The notes under the pieces were generated by a model. The model ran no database searches, had not been told where the DNA came from, and saw nothing but the letters and a program-made list of their open reading frames with translations. Shown piece after piece: positions 32,501-43,799 of a stretch of DNA of 64,000 nt. Made by a program: the position numbers and the translations under genes. This DNA is from Pieris napi. Taxonomy: Eukaryota > Arthropoda > Insecta > Lepidoptera > Pieridae. Within the stretch, counting starts at the first letter, position 1. Each line of letters opens with the position of its first letter. The DNA is taken from assembly GCF_905475465.1 (NCBI RefSeq), contig NC_062256.1:8131662-8195661 (forward strand), in the 5' to 3' direction.

Positions 32501-34373
32501 AGCCAAAATCATAAAAGTCACGATAAAGATAACCAGCGTAATTTTGACTCACGCGGTCGTTATATTTCAAAATCGGTGGCACTTACCTTATTGACACTTA
32601 CGTCACGCGGCAGCTCCCAACCACGAATGAAATGTCCTAAACGCACAGCTATGGATTCGCGCTAATTAGAAAGATAGAGCAATTATTCGAAAACGCATGC
32701 GTAAATTTTACGCAGACTATCTTTCCAGGGTTAAAGGGTAGATGGAGGTGATGTTAGTTGAAGTTGCTTCTAGGATAAACATGTAGGAGTTTGCATCACT
32801 GCACTAGACGCTAGGTTATATTTAACAGCTTGCATCGATAAATTAACGATCGGTATGTAAATTGTCAGTCACTGACATTGTCACTTTGGCGTATACTTGA
32901 CAGAACTATTGCATAATTGGTATGGTGCGCATTTATAACTAATATCGTAGATTACATGTGTTATATCATTTCTATATAATTTATGTTTGATTGACGTAAG
33001 TAGTGTGTAGTCACTTGTCTATATAGCGTAATAGAACAAGGAAACATAGAAACATACGAAGCCTACATCTTTTTTAATTTTTATTTTTATGGCTCTGGCA
33101 CGATTTGTGCATTAGCCAGCGTCAAGTATAGGATTTTTTATAATTCGTGCTTGTCTTTAGAAATTCGACCGTGTCCTCCATGTACGGTACAGGCACTCGC
33201 CCGGTACCGCACAACCCTCCCAAAGGCCGAGAACAAATTTAATTTAAATTTTAATACAAGTTTTTAACTTGCCCTCAAACCGGGAATCGAACCCGGTACC
33301 CCTCACCTAGCTGCCACTTAATAAGACTGCTAGGCTATGAGGCCCCTATTTTTTAAATTTTATCTTGTGATAAAATTTTCAAGATTGGAATACTTACATC
33401 GAAGTTTGGATCGTCGTTTCTGAAAAAAATAAAAATAAACATTAAACAAGCGAAATGAACTTTATATAAAAATTTCAACAAATTTGATGTTTTTTTGAAG
33501 AAAACGAATTTTTATCTTTATTTTCCACTTAACAACGTAAGTAAATGTAATAGAGGTACAATAATATTGTATGAAAGGCACTTTCATCGACTTCAATAAT
33601 AATATTGAACGGACAAAGAAATGTCTTCTAATTCTCGTGTGTTATATTTTTGTAACAAAGAAACTGAAACACTATTGTACCGTTTTCAGAAATTCTAGAG
33701 TTATTGAAAAATAAATTTTATATTATACCTAAGTGGGCATTTTTTTGTCTAAAATATTAAAAGATCTATCTAGCCGTTGCCGTCATTCGCACGTTTAAAG
33801 GATAATTTTGTAATAAAAATTAGCCAAAAAAATTTAAGATTTGACACATTTTATTTAAGCTTGCAAGTGATCTATCTTGAACAATTCAAAACAATTATTA
33901 GAACCCTTTTTGATTGATATTTTAAATCGATTAAGTATTTTTATTCATGAATAGTTATTACGCATAGTCATCTCTTTTAATTACAGCAAACACATAATTT
34001 GATAGAAAGAGACAATGAAATAATCAAAAGAGTGCTAACAATTTTTGTTAAAGGGGTTGGATTATATAAGTGAAAATAGCTGATTCCTTTATAGTTTAAG
34101 ATTCGTTTTAGTTATTAGTTCTAAAGTATTTACATGACTTTGTTTTCGCTAAGATTAGTTAAATGCAATAACAGGAAAATGATATCAGTCTTTAAGTATA
34201 ACGTGACTTTTTGTTTAATAATAACAAAGTCATTAACTTTGGAAATGTATCTAATATATTTCCGTATTTAAAATTTGCAAAAGTGTTTCATCTTACCGTG
34301 GCATTGGAATAGCATTAATTGTATTTAATACAAATAATAATGATAACATAATTATTAATAGTTTCTTCAACAT
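28744..34373 (-). CDS. Secreted peptide 1 (paralogous family, CDGC form)
   Basis: Exons 34297-34373, 33398-33419 and 28744-28866 give 73 residues. Exon 1 encodes MLKKLLIIMLSLLFVLNTIN then AIPMP, a clear signal peptide with cleavage likely after NA. Exon 2 is a 22-nt micro-exon (RNDDPNFD). The last exon reads FELDENGFPKGWVFGKCDGC, then an ITNIGNGEKNTNTVYIKDK tail. Splices are CG|GTAAGA, TTTCAG|AAAC, GAT|GTAAGT and TTTTTAG|TTTG, phases 2 and 0. The tail fits the shared motif h-x-x-[VI]-G-x-G-x-x-N-x-N-x-[IV]-[HY] of peptides 2-4. Unlike them it has no RxKR site and has two Cys. A TATA-like ATTTATAATAA lies about 35 bp upstream of ATG. No named family is recognised; a distant likeness of CxxC plus short secreted form to fly Bomanin-type immune peptides is only a thought. 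Confidence 0.65.
29575..29800 (+). repeat. Interspersed repeat E copy
   Basis: It carries GGGCCGTGGGGTTCAAG, GGTGACCCCAGAGTTGGTGC, GAATACGTATCGCAATTC and AGGTTAAGAAAATTGTAAAT, in the + direction. Confidence 0.5.
30425..30600 (-). repeat. SINE family A, diverged copy
   Basis: The inverse of the body (GAGGCTAATCAC, CTCGACAGCGTGTGTCAGGA, GAAACCGGCATACC) is followed by a poorly conserved head up to about 30600. Confidence 0.45.
30836..31085 (+). repeat. Interspersed repeat D copy
   Basis: ATATAGGTAACGCAATGTAC, GCTTCTAATTTTACATTTAC, AAGAACTGGCAGTAACTCTC, then CCACATGACTGACATCTTAA. Confidence 0.5.
31454..32096. repeat. 21-bp minisatellite, about 31 units
   Basis: The unit is AAAGGGTAGATGGTACCTTTT with variants AAATGG and AAAAGGTAGAAGGCACCATTT. 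The last variant recurs at 31801, 31927 and 32053, i.e. every 126 bp (six units), showing higher-order duplication. One more partial unit lies at 32731-32750 beyond the piggyBac insert. Because 21 is divisible by 3, a minus-strand frame stays open for 185 codons as a 7-residue repeat (KRYHLPF); I do not regard this as a gene. Confidence 0.9.
32097..32730 (-). mobile_element. Internally deleted piggyBac (IFP2-type) element
   Basis: TTAA flanks at 32093-32096 and 32731-32734. On the minus strand the left end is CCCTGGAAAGATAGTCTGCG followed by GTAAAATTTACGCATGC. The other end reads inward CCCTAGAAAGATAATCATAT, with a second AAAGATAATCATGCG. Both match the asymmetric 5' and 3' ends known from Trichoplusia piggyBac. 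The 634 bp retain the 5' UTR and the first codons of transposase (32301-32408); the remaining coding region is gone. It is inserted into a TTAA of the 21-bp minisatellite. Confidence 0.85.
32301..32408 (-). pseudogene. piggyBac transposase N-terminal remnant
   Basis: ATG at 32408 opens a frame interrupted by TGA at codon 6, then readable as HEILAALMQSDDELPCEDTD and SEVADHV before TAA. This is the acidic N-terminus (..LLQSDDEL..ED.DSE..DH) of piggyBac transposase. It lacks all catalytic Asp residues and is non-functional. Confidence 0.75.
33085..33346 (-). repeat. SINE family C copy
   Basis: Minus-strand head GGGGCCTCATAGCCTAGCAG, box B GGTTCGATTCCCGG, and a body with GAGGACACGGTCGAATTTCT. 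It ends about 50 bp before the micro-exon of peptide 1 (33398-33419). Confidence 0.75.
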
Positions 34374-34379
34374 TTTAAC

Positions 34380-35700
34380 ACGACTTTTGTAGCACTTATT
34401 ATAAATAATATATTAACTTTATCCTTGTGCGAATGAACAACCCGAGAACACAAATGCGGTGGAAACTGGTTATATTGTGTTGCCATTACACGTGTTTGAG
34501 CTTAATTATATGGCAATTTTCTTGTTTATTAACTTAAAAGTTTGGAATGCGTTCTTAATAGTTGTCAATAGGTGGCGCTGAATTATAAAATATTTAGTTC
34601 TGAGTTGTAACACTAGGGGCGCTTTTAGATTTATCAGTCACAATTATTGTGTTTAAAATAAAGCTTAAAATTACATTGGCAATGGGCTGGTCACATTTCT
34701 AGAAGAATCCTCAGTGGTCGCAATAGCGATTCTAAGATTGCGCCAGCGCATTATATCTTCATTTCGATTGCATAAAAATATAGTACCGGCGCAGTTTGAG
34801 TAGGGCGAGTTCCCCGACTCAATGCACGGACATAATGTTTTTTGTCGCATTTTAAAATGCACGTAAAATATTTTTTGGTTTTTGAGTACAAAAAGTTATA
34901 CATAAACCATCCAGTGTGCAGCCTCCAACCAGTAGTAGGACTGACATGTATAAGTTGATAGGGGGAAGAGGGTATAGGGAATTAGAGGGTAAGGCATTTT
35001 CAGCAATCAGCTCTTTTCACGCATATAAAGTGTGAACTCAGGGCGCAGAGGATTACTGGTTGGGGGGCGGGGAACTAGCTGTTTTACTCAAGAATACGGT
35101 TATTTTGCTACACCAAATGTATAAATACAAGTAAGAGGGGAAAGTCATTGGCAAAATTTGTTTCTATCTATAAAACATCAGAGAACGTCAATTTTTAAGC
35201 TATTGCATAGATTTTATCGCAGGCTTTGAGCGCGGCGACCGAATCAAGAAATTCCGTAACGAAATAAACCTAACACATGATGACGTAATATAGGTGCGAC
35301 CAATACGCGTTAGAGCGGGACAGAACGCATACTGCGTCTCACATCGGTTTAGCGTGATCGGATAGGCGTGTTAGTCTGAGTCTGGTAGAGTGGTAGATTG
35401 AATTAATATCAAAGAAAAAAAAATACTCCATAAATAAATAATTATAATTGCATAAGTTGAAAAAAAAGCAATAGCTTTACCGCGGCAATCCCCAGTGCCA
35501 CACGTAATTTTTTTTCTATTTCTTTCTGACTCCAAATTTTCCGCCCTAAAAATCTGCCGCCCTAGGCCAACTCAGCCTGCTGGTTAATCCGCCACTGCCT
35601 CGGAGCATCAGTCAGCAAAAGTCCTATTTTGTCACATATACTTCATACTAACAGGAAAATAGGACTAGATGTTAATATTATCTTATTGAAACATACACAT
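34380..35700. other. Upstream of peptide 1; no gene seen
   Basis: It holds the promoter side of peptide 1 (TATA-like box within 50 bp of the ATG). A GC-richer patch at about 35215-35400 is of unknown nature. No coding exon was recognised. Confidence 0.3.
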
Positions 35701-35710
35701 TTATGATATT

Positions 35711-35962
35711 TTTTTTTATGGCTCTGGCACGATTTGTGCATTAGCCAGCGTTAAGTAAAGGATTTTTTATAATTCGTGCTTGTCTTTAGAAATTCGACCG
35801 TGTCCTCCATGTACGGTTTAAGCACTCGTCCGGTACCGCACAACCCTCCCAAAGGCCGAGAACAAATTAAAATTAAATTAAAACTTGCCCTCGAACCGGG
35901 AATCGAACCCGGTACCCCTCACCTAGCTGCCACTTAATAAGACCGTTAGGCTATGAGGCCCC
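35711..35962 (-). repeat. SINE family C copy with target duplication
   Basis: Head GGGGCCTCATAGCCTAACGG on the minus strand. TTATGATAT flanks both sides (before 35711 and after 35962). Confidence 0.78.
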
Positions 35963-36098
35963 TTATGATATACTTAGTTTAAATGAAAACTGGAACTCTT
36001 ATAGTTTATCTTTGTCTTTATTAAAGAGAGCTAAAGAAGGGAAAGGAAGTGGAATAGGATAGGCAAGGAAGTCTCTCGTGGACACGATTTAGGTCACA

Positions 36099-36345
36099 GG
36101 GAGCGTTCAAGTATTACGTAACGAATTTGGGGGGGGGGGTCCTTTTGTAAAACGTTACGATGCGTGGCGGGGATTGAATTACGCGTTATTGTTAATATTA
36201 TTTTCGACTTTCCAGTAATTTACACCACATAAGCTTTCAGGTGTAAAGAGTCACTTGGTGGTCACGAAACGTTTTACTATTGGGTACAGAAAAACGTTAC
36301 GGCGCGTTACATGGGGGGGAGGTCAATATTCTCCAAAAAAGTACT
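36099..36345. mobile_element. MITE with GGGAGCGTTCAAGTA terminus, second copy
   Basis: Inverted relative to the copy at 2841-3100, with a G10 run and shared AACGTTACGATGCG and TTACGCGTTATTGTTAATAT text. The right inverted repeat is decayed or lost. It lies just downstream of the last exon of peptide 2. Confidence 0.6.
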
Positions 36346-36606
36346 AATCTTGCGCAAGTGAAGTCGCGGAATCTAGTGTTTAAAGTGGATTGATTTAATT
36401 TGAAATAATAAAATATAAAAAATTGAGACAGTGCCTACATTACCATAACATATGTATATGTGAACTAAGCTATAGGTTAATGTTGATTTATATATAAATA
36501 AAAGATGAAATACAAGTTTATTTTATAATAATACTATTATATTTAAATGATTGAAAACAAATTTTGATATCTTAAAAATAATGTCTCTTCGTAGTCGTCT
36601 CCTGTC

Positions 36607-39600
36607 TCAGACGTGAATGTGATTTTCGTTGTTTTTGCCAAATCCAACGAAGACGAAGGTATTTGGTACGGAACCGGAACTGCTAAACTTTCGGTAGTGG
36701 CTAGAAGAAGATGACTGAAAAACAGGAAATTATATTTATAACACAACACTTGATATAAGAAAAAAATATCGGTTGTCTGTAAAGTCGGTTTACTGACGAT
36801 AGTTGAACGTGACAACGTCATAAGAAAATACTGATGGAATGGTTGCATTTTTCAAAAGAAAATTTTAATTTTATTTGTTAGATAGATATTTTGTATGGAT
36901 ATAGAGAAGGAAGTAAATGGAAATCACAATTGAATTGATCAAGTTACATTTATTTGTACGCATAAATACAATTATGTCAATTTTTGTGTGCAAGCGAGAG
37001 CGCGGAACGAGTGCTCTCGCTTGCACTTCAAGCCTTAAATGGAACGCCTCAGAGGTAACGCCGCATGAGTCATGTTTTTTCGTGCGTGCAGCCGGCTCCA
37101 TCGAATTATAAGACGTTGTCACGTCAAAAAGTCAAAAGTCAACAGTCAAAAATCATTCATTCATATAGGTAACACAATATACACTTTTGAACGTCAAAAA
37201 AGAAATATACATTAAATGCTTCTAATTTTACATTTACTGCCAGTTCTCAAATCCAGGGCGGAACGGAAGTAAAGAACTGGCAATAAACTCTCCGCCACTC
37301 TTTTTAATCGCCAAGTTTTTTGTTTTACACAACGTTTGTTGAGCCAATACACCATGTTCCACATGACATCTTAAGCAATAAATAATAATAAAATAAATTA
37401 AAAACAGAGATTTGTCCTCTATCAGCAGGAGGCATGGTATGATTAATGTAATGTTTGAATAGCTAAGTAGACATAGACACAACATTTATTACTAACAAAA
37501 CACACATATCAACAATAATTAAAGAAATAAAATATAATGGGAGATATATAAAAAAGTAGATATAAGTTAACACTTACCGATTGACTACTATGAGCTTCTT
37601 CAAATGTAAATGAATCCCTTTTCGATCGTAGTGCCTGAAAAAGAATTAAAACATAAATTAACCAAACATATATTTGTTAATAATATTTTTTTGTATTACT
37701 TTAGATTAAGGTTCTATATATATATATATATATATAACATTTGGTTCTGCACTTCTCGCACGCATCATGTTTCTTTTTCTTTTTTTTAGTTTTTCTCTTT
37801 AACTAGGGTTGTCTTCAAGAGATCGCTTATTAGCAATAAGGCCGCCCGTTGCATCCCTTATAATTTTTATGTATTGTGTTTCTTTTATTTGCAACGAAGT
37901 GTAAATAAATAAAAATAAATAAATAATTTGTATAATTCTCCTATATAGAGTCCTATATAGAGAGACAGAAATGTCGGAATTTTGCCCAAAAAGAGCACAC
38001 AGATCTAGTAATGATGATAGAAATATATCTAAAATAGAAAATTCTCGTGTCACAATGTTCGTTCTCATACTCCTTCGAAACGGCTCCACCGATTCTTATG
38101 AAATTTTTATGCATATTCAGTAAGTCTAAGAATCGGCTACTATCTATTTTTCAAACCCCTAAATGATAAAGGGTGGACACGCCAAAAAATATTTTTTTGT
38201 AAAAAAAATTGTTTTTATTTTTTTATGATAGGTACAACATACATATAAACCCTAATTTTTCACCCCTCTACGATCAACCCCAAAAATGTTTCCTAGAAAT
38301 AATATGGCAAAACAAACATTTGCCGGGTCAGCTAGTTAATAATATATCATAATAATATATAATGTATTTCAATGTAGTATAAAAGGATTTTATTATTAAT
38401 TGTGTAATAAATAAGTGATGCAGGAGTGACCCAGAAGTCGAAAGTACGACCACAGGTGTAAAAATCGTATACTTTACAAGCCTAGACTTTAAACAGAAAA
38501 TAATTGAAAATATTTCCTTAAGTAAATATTTGTCAAAAGCAGTGTTGGCCCAGTGGCTTCAGTGTGCGACTCTCATCCCTAAGGTCGTAGGTTCGATTCG
38601 CTCATGTGCACCAATGGACTTTCTATGTGCGCATTTAACTTTTACTCAAACGGTGAAGGAAACATCGTGAGGAAACCGACTTGCCTAAGACCCAAAAAGT
38701 CGACGGCGTGTGTCACAGGAGGCTGATCATCTACTTGCGTATAAGATTGACAAATAATATTGAAACAGATTCGAATATCTGAGGCAAAGACCTAAAAAGG
38801 TTGTAGCGCCACTGATTTATTTAAATATTTCTCATATTTCAAAATTCGCAATAAGTCGCTCGTTTGTATACCGAGATGAGGAAAAACCTCAGAAAATTAC
38901 ATGTATCAAGTTTGTTGACCTGTTTAAACCCGTTAATATCAATAAAACGAGTTTACGCACAAGAATGCATGTGCAGGCTATGTGTGCATATATTGTAATA
39001 TTTTTTATTCTTATTATTTAACTCTATTTAAGGTATATTGTTTTTGTAGAAATTTCCGCAAAGACAAAACCTATTTAGCGAAATGCTTATTGAATGAACA
39101 AGCTTCTTGTATTTTTTTTGTTGTAATCACCCGATAAACAACAAAAAAAAAATTACGCGTTTCTCTTTGGCACATAGTTAAATCAGTTAATACGTAATAT
39201 AGATTATTATAAAATCCTGTGTCATTGTGATTTATACGCTAATTAGGTCGACGGAAAGGTTACAGGAAAATGGCGTAAAATCTTTAAGGAAGTCGCCGAC
39301 GCTTATGTCAATTTTGCAATAATTTACTTAGTGTAAACATATTAAAGTTCAAATTTGCTATTGGACATGTGATGATTAATATAAAATTATCGCTTTGGAA
39401 TGTGTTATTCATAATACTGAATGCTTTGACTCTAAAGGAATATTCATAGTTGATAAACAAGACAAAAAGTTATTTCCTTCTTTTCTATTCTTTATGTAAC
39501 AGGGCAAACGGGCAGGAGGCTTACCTGATGTTAAGTGATACCGACGCCCAAACATTGGCAGAGGGCTCGCAAGTGTGTTGCCAGCCTTTCAAGAAGTGGT

Positions 39601-42600
39601 ACTCTCTTTTGTTTAAGGACCCTAAGTCGAATTGGTTCGGTAATACTTCAGTGGGCAGCTGGTTCCATTTAGAGCGCACAAAAATTGCCTTAAGAAACGC
39701 TCAGTTGTGGAATGATGCCTGGTGATACGGATGGTATTTTGTATTCTGCTTTGCCATCTGATAATGAAACTCAGCTCTATTCCCTTCCTTTCCTTCTTAT
39801 TCCTAGTCCCTATGGTTAACCGCCTTATAAAAACTAAATCAGTCTAATTGCAACATTTTTAAAGTACCGTTTGTCCATATTATTGGCTGCATAAACACAA
39901 TTCTACAGAGAAGTACTTCGCGTCTGCAAGGTTAGTATTCATTAAAATAAGACGACAATACTGTTATTCATAAACATATAATTCAGCCATGACAGGCGGT
40001 CCGAGCGATACTACAGGGAACGACCATAGATAATATTAAATCATAGATACGTAATAGTTAAAAGGGTGCAAATTGAACTGATTTAATTTGAATGAATAAG
40101 AGAGTAAAAGTTGTTAATCTGCGCACGAGTATCTATCGGTCAGAGGTCGTGTAAGCGGATGTTTCAATTGTTTTTTCTATGTGCGCAATTTATACATGAT
40201 TAAGGAAAATATCGTAAATAAACCGCTGTCTGAGACCCAAATCTATGAAAGGCCTATAAGCATAGATAAAATATAAAATTTGCGGGTCAAAGTCTTAAGG
40301 GTCAATGTATGTTTATAGAACCTTTAAATAATCTTAGTCTTGCTATATTTTTAAAATAGTATTCGTTTGTTATTTTCCGTCTAATTATAGTTATGACATG
40401 AATTAATTAATTTTTAAACGCAAGTTGCCTTTATGTTATGATAGAAAAGAAAGAGAGGTCGCCCTCTTGCAGTGGGCTGACAAGGTTTAGGAAGTTGGTG
40501 GAGAAGATTGGGAAAAAAATTCCCAAGACAGAGAGAGATGGAGCCTTGGAGGAGGCCTATACTCTATAAGAGGTCCTTGAAATGAAAATATATATAACTA
40601 GCTGATCCGGCAAACGCCGTTTTGCCATGTCATTATAGCATTTATGGTTATTGTGCCTCACTCGACATAGATAGGTATAGTTTTTTTGTAGATATTTATA
40701 AGATCTACAATTACTTAAAACATTTTATGGTTCTATCTTTAATAGTTTATGCAGGGTACGCAAAATAAGTAACTTTTTTGGTTGATTTTTTACACCTTGT
40801 GTCCGAAAAACCCTAATATCTTACGGAACCCTATTTTTGTTCAAAATTAAATATAGCCTATATTACTCGTGGATAATGTAGCTTTCGAATGGTGAAAGAA
40901 TTTTTAAAATCGGTCTAGTAGTTTATGAGCCTATTCATTACAATCAAACAAACAAAGTTTTCTTCTTTATAATATTAGTGTAGATTAGTGTAGACTAGCG
41001 GACCCGACAGATGTCATGCATGATATTTCAAGCGATTAGGATATTAAACAAGGTATGAAAGTACCGACTGCAGCGCCATCTGCCAGGCTGATTTGTGAAT
41101 CTAAAATATCTACCAAATCATTCAAATCGGTCCAGCCGGTTAAGAGGAGTTTAGTGATATACAGACGGATATTAGAATTATATATATAATATGTAAGCTA
41201 TCCTATCTTTTAAGTTAGATCAAACTGCACACGGTGCAAATCTGATTGAAATCAGTTAAGTAATTTAGGAGTCCATAGCGGACAAGCAACGTGACGCGTT
41301 ATTTATATATTTTGAGTGTGTGTATATTTTGTAAATGTTTTAGGAGGACTGAGGATTAATTATTAAGTTTTAACAGCAATTATTAATAACTTAACACTTA
41401 TTATTATGATAATTAACTAGCCGTTTCGCGCCCGCTTTGCTGGACGAATTAAAATAAATTTTATGTTTCATTATTTTATTTTTTTTCATATTTTTATTAT
41501 TCTTCTTTTTAACTTCCCGCTAAGCAAATTGAAATATTTCGAAAATCGAGTTTTTAACAGATGTTGACGTTTTGCGGTTCTAGGAAGCCTCTTTTGTTTT
41601 TATTAGCGGGAAAAATTTTCATAAAAGTAAAACAGAAATAAAAAAATGAAGGAACGTTGGAATTAACCATCTAGGAAAAATTTCGCATCGAATGGTGGTA
41701 GTTTCATGTCGATACGATCAGTGGTTTAAGCGTGAAAGAGCCTCAAACGAACACCATTTTCTTTTTATATATATAGATAAAGATATAAAGATGACATTTG
41801 CATGTCTATTTTTATATGGCTGATTATGGGGTTTTTTGTAATTAATTTATCTGAATGTACTTCATTGCAAATAAACGATTAATTTTATTTTGAAAATGCA
41901 GATGTATTTTCTTATTTAGGATTTGATTCCTGGTATAACAACATATGTTGGATTAAAATTGGATCACTAAGAAAAATTTAGTTTTATGTTAGGTATATAT
42001 ACTGCAAAGAAAATATAGATCAAAGAAGTCCCTGTATATGTTAAAACTCACCTGAGATTCTAATCCATTATTTAATTCGTCTCTGCTTCTGAAAAACCAA
42101 ATAATACAACATTAATATTGTCAAGTTTATGTCAATAAATGATTGCGTATACGCATAAAATATTGTTAATCCCACAAACAAATCCCAGTTAATTTTCGAT
42201 CTTTTAACTGATTATAAAGTCTCTAGTTACGTAGACCAAATTTGGCTTTGAGTCGTTTCGTCCGCGTAGTAAATGATTGAAGTTTGTAATACTTCTAGTT
42301 ATCTCGTCATTTGATGATGGAACAATAGCTTTTCGCTCTTCAAGGGACAGTTATATATGACTAGACATCGGATAATATGCACTATCAAAATGCCAAAATA
42401 TGCATGCAAATATGCACTAAAAAAGGGCGAAATATGCATAAAATATGCACAGTAAAAATGCAATTAGAATAAAAAATAAAAATAAAACTAATAATTTATT
42501 ACATAGAATTAATTAATGAACTTATTTATTATAATTCTTGTGACAGTAAACAATAATATATTTTTCCAAGTTTTCTTGAGCAAACTTGTGACGTTTGTCA

Positions 42601-43780
42601 CTTAATATTAATTTATAGGCTGAAAATGACGTTTCTACGTCAACTGACGTTACCGGACACAACTTAAAATTTGGCGCCATTTCTGCAGAGACCTCTTCAG
42701 GCAGACTTTGTCCGGTGCCGTTGATAAACGCGTCAATTTTCTTTATCCCTTCAAAACCGGGATTTTTATACAAAACTGCATTTAATTTGCCACGAACTTT
42801 TTGCGATAGTGAACTCGGAAGGGCGTTACTCTGTTCAATAATTTTTTCTATTGTTTCCAAGGACTGGCATAGAGGAAAGTTTTTTGTTTCTAATTTCTCA
42901 ATCGCATCGGGTATATTACTGAAATGTGTTGAGATAATAGCAATATTTGCCAAACACGTATACCTAACTATTCAAATAAGCACTATCAATGAAAAAGTAC
43001 CAAAATATGCAATAATGCTGTAAAAATAGAATTATATGCATTTGCATGTTTGCATATGCAAATGCATATAATTAATAATCCGATGTCTATATATGACCAT
43101 ACCTATAATGTATGACAGTTGTATGATTTAAAGTTTAAAATAATCACCTAATATTTAAGATTTTTTTAAAGTTTATTGGAGTTTCAACCATATGTGTCTG
43201 TTTCTAAAAATCATAAAAATGTGACTGAGATATCCCGCTGTTCTTCTCGTCTTCGCTCTTGAGTACCGTTGCCCTTCGAAACGAGAAACTTCTTCCTATC
43301 CAGTCCCGCCAATTACTGGCTTTCAGCAGCAGGACTTCCTTCACTCTGACCAGAGATATCTAGACCTACGTCTCCAATCACTAGGCCGGCTAGTGAAAAT
43401 CCTTTACGGTACGGTACTGACATTTTGGTTATAAATACACCAAAGTTATCTACACGAATACATTTCCCCTATAACGCGTTTAAGTATAACGTCACTACCC
43501 TGCTATAACGCGGAGATATATAAAATGATTTATCAAGCCCATAATAAGTTTTGCGCGCTTTAAATTGTGTTATAAAATAAATAACTTTATTAAATTCATG
43601 TTCATAGTTTTTGAATTGTTCAATTGGTTTTACGAGAATACTCCAACGCGATTTCCTATAACGCGGTCCGCGTTAAAGCTGTCTATTACAATATAGTTAA
43701 AAAACTTACTCAGACGGTCGTGATTGCACAATGGAAGCAATTAATAAAACGGCGAATGTAATAACCACTGCGGAATTCAT
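36607..43780 (-). CDS. Secreted peptide 2 (RSKR-processed family member)
   Basis: Exons 43710-43780, 42052-42088, 37578-37634 and 36607-36714 give 90 residues. Exon 1 reads MNSAVVITFAVLLIASIVQS then RPSE (signal peptide). Exon 2 is Glu/Asn-rich (SRDELNNGLESQ). Exon 3 holds RSKR followed by DSFTFEEAHSSQS. Exon 4 starts with five Ser and ends FVFVGFGKNNENHIHV-stop. Splices are GA|GTAAGT, TTCAG|AAGC, CAG|GTGAGT, TTCAG|GCAC, TCG|GTAAGT and TTTCAG|TCAT; phases 2, 0, 0 match peptides 3 and 4. It is predicted to be exported and cut by furin after RSKR to release a Cys-free, Ser-rich peptide of about 48 residues. Intron 1 has a hAT remnant; intron 2 has Helitrons. A TATA-like TTTTTATAAATAA is upstream. 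AATAAA lies near 36517. Function unknown. Confidence 0.72.
37157..37388 (+). repeat. Interspersed repeat D copy
   Basis: ATATAGGTAACACAATATAC through CAGTTCTCAAATCCAGGGCG to CCACATGACATCTTAAGCAA. It lies inside intron 3 of peptide 2, in antisense orientation to the gene. Confidence 0.5.
38028..38335 (+). mobile_element. Non-autonomous Helitron
   Basis: 5' end TCTAAAATAGAAAATTCTCG, 3' end GCCGGGTCAGCTAG|T. It lies in intron 2 of peptide 2. Confidence 0.75.
38538..38822 (+). repeat. SINE family A, near full-length
   Basis: GCAGTGTTGGCCCAGTGGCT head, box B GGTTCGATTC, and tail ACCTAAAAAGGTTGTAGCGC. It lies in intron 2 of peptide 2. Confidence 0.75.
38830..40590. other. Intron 2 of peptide 2: repeat G, decayed SINE
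   Basis: A repeat G copy is at 39500-39740 and a much-decayed family-A SINE trace at about 40130-40330. Otherwise it is AT-rich with no coding signal. Confidence 0.35.
40598..40984 (-). mobile_element. Helitron, minus strand
   Basis: On the minus strand it starts TCTACACTAATATTATAAAG and ends GTTTGCCGGATCAGCTAG|T. Immediately beyond its 5' end another minus-strand Helitron begins (3' end at 40995). Confidence 0.65.
40995..41310 (-). mobile_element. Two nested or adjoining Helitron fragments
   Basis: The 3' end CTGTCGGGTCCGCTAG is at 40995 (minus), and a 5' end TCTAATATCCGTCTG is near 41176. 41177-41310 is the inverse of the 5' half of the 27164 Helitron (TCACGTTGCTTGTCCGCTAT). Confidence 0.5.
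42362..43089 (-). mobile_element. hAT element remnant with 8-bp target duplication
   Basis: TAGACATCGGAT and the inverse ATCCGATGTCTA bound the element. TATATGAC flanks both sides (42354-42361 and 43090-43097), the 8-bp duplication expected of hAT transposons. It is 728 bp long and lies in intron 1 of peptide 2, with a transposase C-terminus inside. Confidence 0.8.
42522..42953 (-). pseudogene. hAT transposase C-terminal part
   Basis: An open minus-strand frame of 143 codons without a proper ATG (the first codon is TTG). The end reads CPVTSVDVETSFSAYKLILS then DKRHKFAQENLEKYIIVYC, the hAT C-terminal dimerisation block (VERSFS..K.ILSD.R....ENL.K) as in CGGBP1-like hAT proteins. The catalytic core is absent, so it is a truncated relic, though the frame is still open. 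Confidence 0.6.
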
Positions 43781-43799
43781 TATTTGATATTTTTATATT

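Noticed and set aside
28744..34373. Peptide 1 as a lepidopteran Bomanin
   Set aside because: Only the short secreted form and a CxxC are shared; the surrounding residues and the family C-terminal motif differ, so the name is not justified.
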